From the NCBI GenBank assembly GCA_035454085.1, contig DAOTEJ010000008.1, forward strand, positions 1-54,803: a stretch of 54,803 nucleotides of DNA, in the 5' to 3' direction. How positions within the stretch are numbered: the first letter of the stretch is position 1; every line of letters starts with the position of its first letter. The notes below the pieces were generated by a model, which ran no database searches, was not told the DNA's origin, and saw nothing but the letters and a program-made list of their open reading frames with translations. The stretch is from DAOTEJ01 sp035454085. Its GTDB lineage: Bacteria; Pseudomonadota; Gammaproteobacteria; Burkholderiales; Burkholderiaceae_F. Both the position numbers and the translations under genes were made by a program. Below are positions 7,778 to 17,784 of the stretch, piece by piece.

Positions 7778-8092
7778 TCAGTCCTCGTCGCGCGGGCGCG
7801 GACGGCGCGGACGCAGCGCAAGCAGCGGCCACAGCCACACCGACACCGTCCACTTGAGCACGCGTCCCAGGCTCAGACGGCCGCTTTCGCCTTCGCGCGT
7901 CAGGGCGAACACGATCACCGCCCCCGCCAGCACCCACAGCACGAAGAAGGTGTAGACCCAGGCGCGGGTGTCGTAGTCGGCATCGAGGTGCCCGGCCACG
8001 GTGGCGGCCAGCGGCACCGAGATGATCACGGCCAGGGCCGCGCCGGCCATGGCGGGGCTGAGCGAGGGGTCCGGGTCGTCGGGGCGCGGCAT
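7778..8092 (-). CDS. Small multi-pass membrane protein of unknown function
   Basis: The 104-aa protein has three hydrophobic segments: around 14-34 (AGAALAVIISVPLAATVAGH), 46-65 (VYTFFVLWVLAGAVIVFALT) and 80-93 (LKWTVSVWLWPLLAL). It ends in a very basic tail, RPRRPRPRDED. I do not recognise the family. It ends just before the yidC terminator and lies downstream of the ferric-reductase-like gene on the same strand, with a possible 30-aa membrane ORF between them. A role in the same membrane redox unit is possible but unproven. The start is the first ATG and no strong ribosome site is visible. Confidence 0.6.
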   Translation of the reverse strand: MPRPDDPDPSLSPAMAGAALAVIISVPLAATVAGHLDADYDTRAWVYTFFVLWVLAGAVIVFALTREGESGRLSLGRVLKWTVSVWLWPLLALRPRRPRPRDED

Positions 8093-8123
8093 GCCGGCAC
8101 TTTAACCGGCTGGCGCGGCGTGA

Positions 8124-8216
8124 TCAGGCGGCACGCAGCCAGGCCGCGAGCAGCACCAGGGCGACGAAGAGCGCGCCCAGGACCAGGACCACGCGGCGGA
8201 CAAGGCGATGGGTCAT
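8124..8216 (-). CDS. Putative 30-aa single-pass membrane microprotein
   Basis: An ATG at 8214-8216 starts one base after the stop of the ferric-reductase-like gene and reads MTHRLVRRVVLVLGALFVAL, then VLLAAWLRAA and a TGA. It has a basic N-terminus (two Arg pairs or near-pairs) and one uninterrupted hydrophobic helix of about 17-18 residues, a plausible inserted peptide. The position suggests translational coupling to the upstream gene, since no good ribosome site is present. High GC makes chance ORFs common, so this is a candidate only. Confidence 0.4.
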   Translation of the reverse strand: MTHRLVRRVVLVLGALFVALVLLAAWLRAA

Positions 8217-8217
8217 C

Positions 8218-9540
8218 TCAGACCATGTCGTAGCGTTCGGTGTGGACGCGATCCGCCGGCACGCCCAGTTCGGCCAGCACACGCTCCATGGCGTCCATCA
8301 TCGGCGCCGGCCCGCACACGAAGTACTGCAGCGAGGTGTGCCGCGGCGGCAGATACCGGCGCAGCAGCGCGGCCGTGACGTAGCCGCGCTCGCCGCCCCA
8401 GTCGGCGGGCGGCGACTCGAGCACCGGCACCCAGCGCAAGTTCGGGTGTCGCCGGGCACGCTCCTCGAAGCGCTCGCGCAGGCACAGGCCCTCCCAGGCG
8501 TTGGCCGCGTGGACCAGCAGCAGCGGGCGCGCGTCATCGCGGTCGAGCAAGGTCTGGACCATGGAAGCGAGCGGCGTCACCCCGACGCCGCCGCCGATGA
8601 ACACGAAGCCTGGGCCCTCGTGGCGCTCGGGCGTGAATACGCCGTAGGGGCCGTCGAGCCACAGGTGCGCGCCGGGCGCGAGCCCGGGAACCCGCGTGCC
8701 CGACCAGTCGCCCAGCGCCTTGATGGTGAACTCGAGTGGCGCGTCGGCCGCGCGCTCGGCGCTGCACGACATCGACACCGGGTGCGCCTCGCGCGCCCAG
8801 GGGCCAGCGGTGCGCAGCCAGCAGAACTGGCCCGGCGCGAAGGCCAGCCCCGCATGGCCCAGGGGGCGCAGCACCAGGGTGCGCGCGCGACCGCGCTCGG
8901 CACGGTTGTCGACCAGGACCCAGGGGCGGCGCGCCTGGCTCCAGGGCTTCCACACTCGTACCCAGCCCAGGGACAGCAGCACCAGCGCGCCATAGCCCAG
9001 CACCAGGGCCTTGAGCAGCGGCGTGGGGCTGGCCATCAGCGCATGGGCGTGCAGGCCGGCGGCGACCACGAGCGCGAGCCCCAGCCAGCGGTGCAGCAGC
9101 AGCCAGGCCTCGTAACTCAGGCGCAGCAGGCGGCGGGCGAGCGAGGTGGCGAGCAGGGCGCCGAGCGCCCACAAGGCGAGGCTGCCCGCGCCGAAGGCAA
9201 CCGTGCCCATGGCGAAGGGGTCGACGAACGCGCGCGGCGGCACGCCGCGCCAACCCACGAGCACCAGATGCGCCGCCACGCAGGCCGCGCCCACCAGCGC
9301 GATCTCGCGATGGAACTGCAAGAGCGCGTCCTGCCCGTAGGGCCCGGTGACCATGTGGATGCGCGTGACGAGCAGGAACTCGAGGGCAAAGATCGCGAGC
9401 CCCACCCACGCCAGGCCGCTGCTCGCGGCCGCCAGCGCATCGGCCGGCGCCGGACCGGCGAGCAGCGCCACCAGAGCCGGCGCCGTGGCGAGCAAGGCGT
9501 ACAGGATGAGCCCGGCAAGGCCGCGCAACACGAGCACCAT
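8218..9540 (-). CDS. Ferric-reductase-like transmembrane flavo-oxidoreductase
   Basis: The 440-aa protein joins an N-terminal membrane domain (about 1-205, some six helices) to a C-terminal FAD/NAD(P)H reductase. Likely haem-ligating histidines lie in QFHREIALVGAACVAAHLVL and LLLHRWLGLALVVAAGLHAH, as in ferric reductase/NOX-like b-type cytochromes. The reductase part has the flavin motif HPVSMSC (about 255), the NAD(P) glycine motif FIGGGVGVTPLASM and the terminal YFVCGPAPMMDAME. It would pass electrons from NAD(P)H through FAD and haem across the membrane; the acceptor cannot be read from sequence. It runs against its neighbours yidC and mnmE and looks like an insertion in the ancestral order. 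Confidence 0.85.
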   Translation of the reverse strand: MVLVLRGLAGLILYALLATAPALVALLAGPAPADALAAASSGLAWVGLAIFALEFLLVTRIHMVTGPYGQDALLQFHREIALVGAACVAAHLVLVGWRGVPPRAFVDPFAMGTVAFGAGSLALWALGALLATSLARRLLRLSYEAWLLLHRWLGLALVVAAGLHAHALMASPTPLLKALVLGYGALVLLSLGWVRVWKPWSQARRPWVLVDNRAERGRARTLVLRPLGHAGLAFAPGQFCWLRTAGPWAREAHPVSMSCSAERAADAPLEFTIKALGDWSGTRVPGLAPGAHLWLDGPYGVFTPERHEGPGFVFIGGGVGVTPLASMVQTLLDRDDARPLLLVHAANAWEGLCLRERFEERARRHPNLRWVPVLESPPADWGGERGYVTAALLRRYLPPRHTSLQYFVCGPAPMMDAMERVLAELGVPADRVHTERYDMV

Positions 9541-9714
9541 GGGTGCAGGCTAGCCCGGCGGCGGACGGCGGGGCCTGATCACGCTCAGGACTGGCGCGGT
9601 GTGGCGCGTGCCCTGGCTACACTGCTCGCTGCCTAGCCCGCGCGGGCGGCCGAGCGGCTCGACGCCCCCGCCTGCCCGGGAGTGATTTTCCCGGGCACCC
9701 TTGATCCGCCTGCC
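9541..9714. promoter_or_regulatory. mnmE leader with a perfect 9-bp hairpin at 9673-9697
   Basis: The 174-bp spacer between the divergent redox gene and mnmE carries a possible -10, TACACT (9618-9623), without a clear -35. TGCCCGGGA (9673-9681), a 7-base loop and TCCCGGGCA (9689-9697) form a perfect stem ending 17 bases before the mnmE ATG. There is no T run, so it is not a normal terminator. An in-frame GTG (9682-9684) sits in the loop. It may influence translation of mnmE. Confidence 0.4.
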
Positions 9715-11115
<1,401 letters not shown>

Positions 11116-11124
11116 GCCCGCGCC

Positions 11125-12075
11125 TCAACCGCGCGGTGCAAACAGCCAGGGCTCGGCCTCGGCGATGGCGCGGATGTGGTCCCACACCACGCGCACGCGC
11201 CGCAGGCGAAAGAGGTCGGCCGGCGCCACCAGCCACAGGGTGCGCTCCACCCACACCGATCCGCCCAGCACCTGCACCAGCTCGCAAGGCGGCTGCAGCA
11301 GATAGTGCGCCAGCATGCCCAGGCCCAGTCCGGCGCGCACGGCCTCGAATTGCGCCTGCATGCCGGTGGCGGCGAAGCGGCGCTGCGGGGCCAGCCCCAG
11401 CTCGTCCAGGTAGCGCAGCGAGTCCGACAGCAGGTAGTCCTGCACGTAGTCCACGTAGCGGTGCGCGGCCAGGTCGTCGCGGCTGACGATCGGCGCGTGG
11501 GCTTCCAGGTAGGCCGGCGCCGCGCACAGCACGTAGCGCAGCGTGGCCAGACGGGTGACGAAGTAGCGCCCGCTGCTCGGAGGATCGACGCTCACCGCGA
11601 GGTCCACCTCGCGCGAGGCCAGGCTGGGGGTGCGCGGCAGCAGCAGCAGTTCCACCTGCAACTCGGGGTGCGCCTGCAGCAGGCTGGGCAGGCGCGGGGT
11701 GATGATGCGCGAGCCCAGCACTTCGGGCGCGCCCAGGCGCACCACGCCGCTGGCCTCGGCGGCGGCGCCCAGGTCTTCGAGCGCGGCCAGCGCAGCGCTT
11801 TCCATCGCCTCGGCGTGCGGCAGCAACTGCTGGCCGGCGGGGGTGAGCGCCCAGCCCTGGCGGCCGCGCTCGAAGAGCGGCTGGCCCACCAGCAGCTCGA
11901 GGCGCTGCAGGCGCCGGGCCACGGTGGTGTGTTCGACCCGCAGCCGGCGCGCGGCGGCGGCATGACTGCCGGCGCGGGCGAGCTCGAGGAAGTAGCGCAG
12001 GTCGGACCAGTCGGCCAGCGTGGCGGGCGAGGCGGCGCTCCGGGCGGGGGCTAGGCGAGTGTCCATGCTGTGCAT
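11125..12075 (-). CDS. LysR-family transcriptional regulator
   Basis: The 316-aa protein has the LysR N-terminal helix-turn-helix (about 20-80; LARAGSHAAAARRLRVEHTT then VARRLQRLE). An effector-binding domain follows (about 95-310). Two in-frame ATGs (12073-12075 and 12064-12066) are possible starts; I use the outer one. It is divergent from the 3HB-oligomer hydrolase gene with 126 bp between them, the classic arrangement for a LysR protein controlling its neighbour. The spacer holds an imperfectly placed inverted repeat GCAC-N6-GTGC (12101-12114). The effector is unknown. Confidence 0.88.
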   Translation of the reverse strand: MHSMDTRLAPARSAASPATLADWSDLRYFLELARAGSHAAAARRLRVEHTTVARRLQRLELLVGQPLFERGRQGWALTPAGQQLLPHAEAMESAALAALEDLGAAAEASGVVRLGAPEVLGSRIITPRLPSLLQAHPELQVELLLLPRTPSLASREVDLAVSVDPPSSGRYFVTRLATLRYVLCAAPAYLEAHAPIVSRDDLAAHRYVDYVQDYLLSDSLRYLDELGLAPQRRFAATGMQAQFEAVRAGLGLGMLAHYLLQPPCELVQVLGGSVWVERTLWLVAPADLFRLRRVRVVWDHIRAIAEAEPWLFAPRG

Positions 12076-12100
12076 TCTTGCACCGCGAGGCCTTCGTCCT

Positions 12101-12114
12101 GCACTAGCCGGTGC
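12101..12114. promoter_or_regulatory. Possible LysR operator half-sites
   Basis: GCAC, six bases and GTGC form a short inverted repeat in the divergent spacer between the lysR gene and the oligomer hydrolase gene. LysR proteins bind T-N11-A type dyads; the match is loose and based on position. Confidence 0.25.
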
Positions 12115-12201
12115 GCCAGGCATGGTGATAGCGTGTTTGCGTGGTGCCTTTGCGCACCCCTCAGACCAAGAACTACAGGCGCCCGACGCCACGGAGGAGA
12201 C

Positions 12202-14313
12202 ATGAAACAAGCTGCTGCGCCCGCGCGCCTGCGCGCACCCTTGAGCCTGATGGCCCTGGCCCTGCTCGCCGCTTGCGGCGGCGGCGACGATGGCGGCGGG
12301 CTCCCGATCACGCTCAACGAGCGCCCCACTTGGCTGGGCACGATCTCGACCGCGAGCTACGACGGCACCACCAACGACCTGCTCACCGCCGGCCTGGGCA
12401 AGACGGGGCTCGCCGCCGCCGCGCCCGCCGTGACCGACGCGAACGACCCGGCGCAACTGCGCCGGCTGGCGATCCACACCAACTACCGCGCCATCGTGGA
12501 CATCACCGCCAACGGCGGCTACGGCACCCTCTACGGCCCCAACGTGACGAGCGACGGCCAGGTCACCACCGGCGAAGGCCGGATCGCCGGCATCGAATAC
12601 ATCGCCTACGCCGACGACGGCACGGGCAAGCAGAACGTGACGCTGATGGTGCAGGTGCCCAGCAATTTCAACCCGGCGGCGGGCTGCATCGTCAGCGCCA
12701 CCTCGAGCGGTTCGCGCGGGGTCTACGGCGCGATCGGCTCGGCGGGTGAGTGGGGCCTCAAGCGCGGCTGCGCGGTGGCCTACGCCGACAAGGGCAGCGG
12801 CAACGGGGTGCACGACCTGGCGGCCAACACCGTGAACCTGCTGCGCGGCGAGCGGGCCGCCGCCAGCACCGCCGGGCGCAACTCGAACTTCACCGCCGAC
12901 GTGTCGACCGCCGATCTGGCCACCTTCAACGGCGCCTGGCCCAACCGCGTCGCGGTCAAGCATGCCCATTCGCAGCAGAACCCCGAGAAGGACTGGGGCC
13001 GCGACACGCTGCGCGCGATCGAGTTCGCCTTCTACGTGCTCAACGAGACCTACGCGCCGCTCACGCCCCTGGGCCAGCGCACCAGGACGGTGATCCCGGG
13101 CAACACCACGGTGATCGCCTCCTCGGTGTCGAACGGTGCGGGCGCGGCCCTGGCGGCCGCCGAGCAGGACAGCACGGGCCTGATCGACGGGGTCGCGGTG
13201 ACCGAGCCGAACGTTGCCGTGGCACAGCAAAGCGCACTGACCATCCGCCGCGGCAGCCTGATCTACACCGACGGCTCCAAGCCGCTCTACGACTACTTCA
13301 CCTACGCCAACCTGATGCAGCCCTGCGCGGCGCTGTCGGCGGCGGCGGTGGGCTCGCCCTTTGCGTTCACCGGCTTCAACGCCACCGCGGGGACCAACCG
13401 CTGCACCGCGCTCGCGGCCGCCGGACTGATCAGCGGCGCGACGCTCGCCGAGCGCGCCGCCGATGCGATGAACAAGCTCTACGCCTACGGCTGGGAGCCC
13501 GACACCGCGCTGCTGCAAGCCTCGCACTACCAGTTCGCGACGCCGGCGATCGCGATGACCTACGCCAACAGCTATGGCCGCTTCAGCGTGCTCGACAACC
13601 TGTGCGGCCTGAGCTTTGCGTTTACGGGGGCCACGGGGGGCGTCATTCCCGCGACGGCGGCGCTGGCGACGATCTTCGGCACCGGCAATGGCGTGCCGCC
13701 GAGCGCCGGCATCAACATCGTCAACAACCTCTCGGTGGGCGGGCCGGTGAACAGCGTGGTCTCGGTGTCGCAGTCCACCGGAGTCACCGACTTCAACGTC
13801 GACGCGGCGCTGTGCCAGCGCGCCCTGTGGGTGTCGAACTCGCCCAACGCGCTGCGCGTGCGCAATGGCGTGAACGAGACCCTGCGCAGCGCCAACCTGC
13901 GCGGCAAGCCGGCGATCATCGTGCACGGCCGCAACGACACCCTGGTGCCGGTGAACTTCAGCTCGCGCCCCTACTTCGCGCGCAACCAGGTGGTGGAGGG
14001 CGGCGCGAGCCGGCTGTCGTACATCGAGGTGACCAACGCCCAGCACTTCGACTCGTTCCTGAGTCTGGCCGGCTACGACAACCGCTTCATCCCGCTGCAC
14101 GTGTACTTCAACCGCGCGATGGACGCGATGTGGGCCACGCTGCGCAGCGGCACGGCCTTGCCGCCCTCGCAGGTGGTGCGCACCACGCCGCGCGGCGGCA
14201 CAGCCGGGGCGGCGCCGGCGATCACCGCGGCCAACGTGCCGGCGATCGCGGCCGCGCCGGCCGCGTCCGACCGCATCAGCTTCGGCGGCGGCGTGCTGGT
14301 CGTGCCTGACTGA
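12202..14313 (+). CDS. 3-hydroxybutyrate oligomer hydrolase, lipoprotein-type
   Basis: This family cleaves D-3-hydroxybutyrate dimers and oligomers to monomers in polyhydroxybutyrate breakdown. From ATG 12202, after a strong GGAGGAGA ribosome site, the 703-aa protein begins with a lipoprotein signal ending LLAAC (Cys25) and a Gly/Asp linker. The likely catalytic serine lies in ASSVSNGAGAAL (Ser310), the family's lipase-like box. Near the C-terminus AIIVHGRNDTLVPVNFSSRP carries the expected Asp, and NAQHFDSFL the His, of an alpha/beta-hydrolase triad. An export signal suggests action on external oligomers. It is divergent from lysR and ends at a good terminator. The upstream open frame to 12070 is not used. 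Confidence 0.85.
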   Translation: MKQAAAPARLRAPLSLMALALLAACGGGDDGGGLPITLNERPTWLGTISTASYDGTTNDLLTAGLGKTGLAAAAPAVTDANDPAQLRRLAIHTNYRAIVDITANGGYGTLYGPNVTSDGQVTTGEGRIAGIEYIAYADDGTGKQNVTLMVQVPSNFNPAAGCIVSATSSGSRGVYGAIGSAGEWGLKRGCAVAYADKGSGNGVHDLAANTVNLLRGERAAASTAGRNSNFTADVSTADLATFNGAWPNRVAVKHAHSQQNPEKDWGRDTLRAIEFAFYVLNETYAPLTPLGQRTRTVIPGNTTVIASSVSNGAGAALAAAEQDSTGLIDGVAVTEPNVAVAQQSALTIRRGSLIYTDGSKPLYDYFTYANLMQPCAALSAAAVGSPFAFTGFNATAGTNRCTALAAAGLISGATLAERAADAMNKLYAYGWEPDTALLQASHYQFATPAIAMTYANSYGRFSVLDNLCGLSFAFTGATGGVIPATAALATIFGTGNGVPPSAGINIVNNLSVGGPVNSVVSVSQSTGVTDFNVDAALCQRALWVSNSPNALRVRNGVNETLRSANLRGKPAIIVHGRNDTLVPVNFSSRPYFARNQVVEGGASRLSYIEVTNAQHFDSFLSLAGYDNRFIPLHVYFNRAMDAMWATLRSGTALPPSQVVRTTPRGGTAGAAPAITAANVPAIAAAPAASDRISFGGGVLVVPD

Positions 14314-14344
14314 GCGGGCACGGGACCCCGCGGCCGCAGGGCCG

Positions 14345-14380
14345 GGGCCGGAGCGGCGTGAGCCGCCCGGCCCTTTTCTT
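14345..14380 (+). terminator. Intrinsic terminator after the oligomer hydrolase
   Basis: GGGCCG (14345-14350) pairs with CGGCCC (14368-14373), enclosing an inner GCGGC/GCCGC stem with a GTGA loop, followed by TTTTCTTT. Confidence 0.8.
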
Positions 14381-14434
14381 TGGATCTAGGGCGGCCGGCC
14401 GGGGTCTTGCCGCGTCCCCGGTCCTGGGGCCGGC

Positions 14435-14466
14435 GCCAATCGACCCCGGCCCGCCGCCAGTCGACC
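14435..14466 (+). repeat. Pair of 11-bp direct repeats upstream of the ABC exporter
   Basis: GCCAATCGACC (14435-14445) and GCCAGTCGACC (14456-14466) are 21 bp apart start to start, two helical turns, with one mismatch. They lie 70-100 bp before the adaptor gene and upstream of a possible -10 TAGGAT (14499-14504). A regulator site is possible; no regulator gene is adjacent. Confidence 0.35.
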
Positions 14467-14534
14467 GACGCCAGGGCTGGGCGGCGCCCGCCCTCGGCTA
14501 GGATGCGCCCGGTCCGCCCCCACTTCCGACCGAC

Positions 14535-15784
14535 ATGACCGACCCCCAAGCGCCCGGCCCCGGGACCTCCTCGCTCGCCAAGCTGTCGATCGACCGGGGC
14601 GCGCCCGGCGCGCAGCGTCCCCTGGCTCGCCGCAAGCCGCTGTGGCGGCGCTGGTGGCTGTGGCTGATCGTGCTCGTGGTCGCCGGTGCCGCGGCCCTGG
14701 CGCTGCGTGCGCGCAGCGCGCCGGCCGAGGTCGAGATCGTCAGCGTGGCGGCGGCCTATCCCTCGGCAACGGTGGCCACGCTCAACGCCACCGGGCGCGT
14801 GGTGGCGGCGCGGCGGGCCTCGGTCTCGTCCAAGGCCACCGGCCGGCTGGAGTGGCTGGGCGTGCAGGAAGGCCAGCGGGTCAAGGAGGGCGAGGTGATC
14901 GCGCGGCTCGAGAACCGCGACGTGGCGGCGCAACTCGAGCAGGCTCGCGCCGGCGTGCTCGCGGCGCGCGGCAACCTGGCGCAGGGCGAGGCCGAGCTCG
15001 AGGACGCCCTGGCCAACTTCAAGCGCAGCCAGGATCTGGCGGCCAAGAATTTTCTGTCGGGCGCGGCGCTCGAGACCGCCGAGACCCGCGCCAACCGGGC
15101 GCGCGCCTCGATCGCCAGCCTCAAGGCCCAGGTGGCGGTGGCCGAAGCCAACGCGCGCGTGGCCCAGGTGGCCTATGAGCAGACCCTGATCAAGGCACCG
15201 TTCACCGGCCTGGTGCTCACCAAGAGCGCCAACGTGGGCGACATCGTCACGCCCTTCTCGTCGGCCGCCGGCACCACCGGTGCGGTGGTGACCATGGCCG
15301 ACATGGACACCCTCGAGGTCGAGGTGGACGTGTCGGAGGCTTCGATCGCCAAGGTCAGCCCGGGCCAGCCGGTGGAGATCCAGCTCGACGCCTACCCCGA
15401 GCTGCGTCTGGTCGGCAAGGTCAGCCGCATCGTGCCGACGGTGGATCGCGCCAAGGCCACGCTGCTGGTGAAGGTGGCGTTCGTCGAGCGCGACGAGCGC
15501 GTGCTGCCGGACATGAGCGCCAAGGCCGCCTTCCTGTCGCGCGAGCTCAAGCCCGAGGAACGCAAGCCGGTGCCGGCGCTGCGCGCCGAGGCGATCGTCA
15601 AGCGCGAGGGCCAGGAGGTGGTCTTCGTGGTGGGCAAGGACGGCACGGTGAGCCTCAAGCCCGTGAAGGCGGGCGACAAGGTGGGCGATCTGGTGCGCGT
15701 CGAGGGGCTGGCGCCGGGCGAGCGCGTGGTGCTCGCGCCCAGGGAGGAGCTGCGCGCCGGCCGCGCCGTGGTGGCGGTGAAGAA

Positions 15785-15788
<4 letters not shown>
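14535..15788 (+). CDS. Periplasmic adaptor (HlyD/MacA type) of an ABC exporter
   Basis: Adaptors of this type link an inner-membrane ABC transporter to an outer-membrane channel. The 417-aa protein has a cytoplasmic N-terminus, one membrane helix (about 40-57, WLWLIVLVVAGAAALAL) and a biotinyl-lipoyl half-domain (GRLEWLGVQEGQRVKEGEVI). A coiled-coil hairpin rich in Ala/Glu follows (about 130-215), then the second lipoyl half (LIKAPFTGLVLTKSANVGD) and beta-barrel domains. It overlaps the ATPase gene by ATGA, so the four genes to 18954 form one operon. No outer-membrane channel gene is present nearby. Substrate unknown. Confidence 0.88.
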
Positions 15789-16479
<691 letters not shown>

Positions 16480-16483
<4 letters not shown>

Positions 16484-17643
16484 GCGTGTTCTTCGCGAAG
16501 CTCATCTTCAAGAACGTGTTCCGCGCGCGGCTGCGCTCGGGGCTGACCATTCTCGGCCTGGTGATCGCGGTGCTGGCCTTCGGCCTGCTGCAGACGGTGG
16601 TGCGCGCCTGGTATGCCGGTGCCGACGCGTCGAGCGCGACGCGGCTGATCACCCGCAACGCGATCTCCCTGACCTTCGTGATGCCGGTGTACTACCGCGA
16701 GAAGATCCGCGCCGTGCCCGGAGTGACGGGCGTGGCGCTGTCGAACTGGTTCGGGGGCGTGTGGAAGGACCCGAAGAACTTCTTCGCCAACTTCGCAGTC
16801 GATGCCCCCGCCTTCTTCCCCCTTTATCCGGAGTTCGTGTTCAAGCCCGAGGAGTACGCCGATTTCCTGCGCGACCGCAAGGGCGCGGCGGTCGGCCGCC
16901 AGCTCGCCGAGCTGTATGGCTTCAAGGTGGGCGACCGCATCCCCCTGCGCAGCGGGATCTACCCCGGCGAGTGGGAGTTCACCGTGCGTGCGATCTACGA
17001 CGGCCGCGACGACACCACCATCACGCGCCAGATGTACTTCCACTACGACTACCTGAACGAGCAGATCAAGAAGGTCTTCCCGCGGCGTGCCGACCAGACC
17101 GGGGTGTTCGTGATCGGCATCGCCGACGGCTCGCAGGCGGCCGAGGTCTCGCGGGTGATCGATGCCGAGTTCAAGAACTCCCTGGCCGAGACCCTGACCG
17201 AGACCGAGAAGGCCTTTTCGCTTGGCTTCGTCGCCATGGTGGAGACCATCGTGCAGGCGATCCGCGGAGTGAGCTACGTGGTGATCCTGATCATCATGGC
17301 GGTGGCGGCCAACACCATGGCGATGACGGCGCGCGAACGCATGAGCGAGTACGCCACGCTCAAGGCCCTGGGCTTCAAGCCCGGCATGGTCGGCGGGCTG
17401 ATCATCGGCGAGGCTTTTGCGCTGGCCATGATCGGCGCCGGCATCGGCATGCTGCTCACCACCCCCGTGGTGCGCGCCTTCCACGCCGCCACGACCAACG
17501 TGTTCGCCAAGATGCCGCTGGTGCCCGAGACCTTCTGGCTGCAGGCCGCGTGTGCGGTGGTCGTGGGGCTGGTGGCGGGCCTGGTGCCGGCGGTGCGCGC
17601 GATGCGCATGCCCATCGTGGACGGGCTGCGGCATGTGGCCTAA
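16480..17643 (+). CDS. ABC exporter permease 1 (FtsX-like)
   Basis: The 387-aa protein has the MacB/FtsX layout: one N-terminal membrane helix (about 18-40), a large periplasmic domain (about 45-260), then three C-terminal helices (around 263-285, 312-335 and 352-375). ARERMSEYATLKALGFKPGM is the cytoplasmic coupling segment typical of FtsX-like permeases. The best start is TTG at 16480, overlapping the ATPase stop; GTG at 16486 is an alternative. It is paired with the second permease at 17785, implying a heterodimeric channel served by one ATPase. Confidence 0.88.
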
Positions 17644-17650
17644 AGGACTG

Positions 17651-17745
17651 CCCCACCCCCGAAGCGCCTGCGGCGCCTCCCCCTCGAGGGGGCGCCACCA
17701 GCGGCCCGGCGAAGCCGGATCCGCGGTGGCCCTCGGCGGGGGCGG
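17651..17745. repeat. Palindrome-rich intergenic repeat between the two permease genes
   Basis: The 141-bp spacer contains CCCCACCCCCGAAGCGCC, the perfect palindrome CCCCCTCGAGGGGG (17679-17692), GCGGCCCGGCGAAGCCGG and CGCGGTGGCCC. This series closely resembles an interspersed intergenic repeat that I recall from Comamonadaceae genomes (Acidovorax, Variovorax). That recognition is from memory. It may fold into several hairpins and modulate expression of the downstream permease. The second permease keeps its own GGAGG ribosome site. Confidence 0.5.
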
Positions 17746-17784
17746 CCGCGCGGGCGGCGCCGGGAAAAGGGCTGGAGGCGCACG

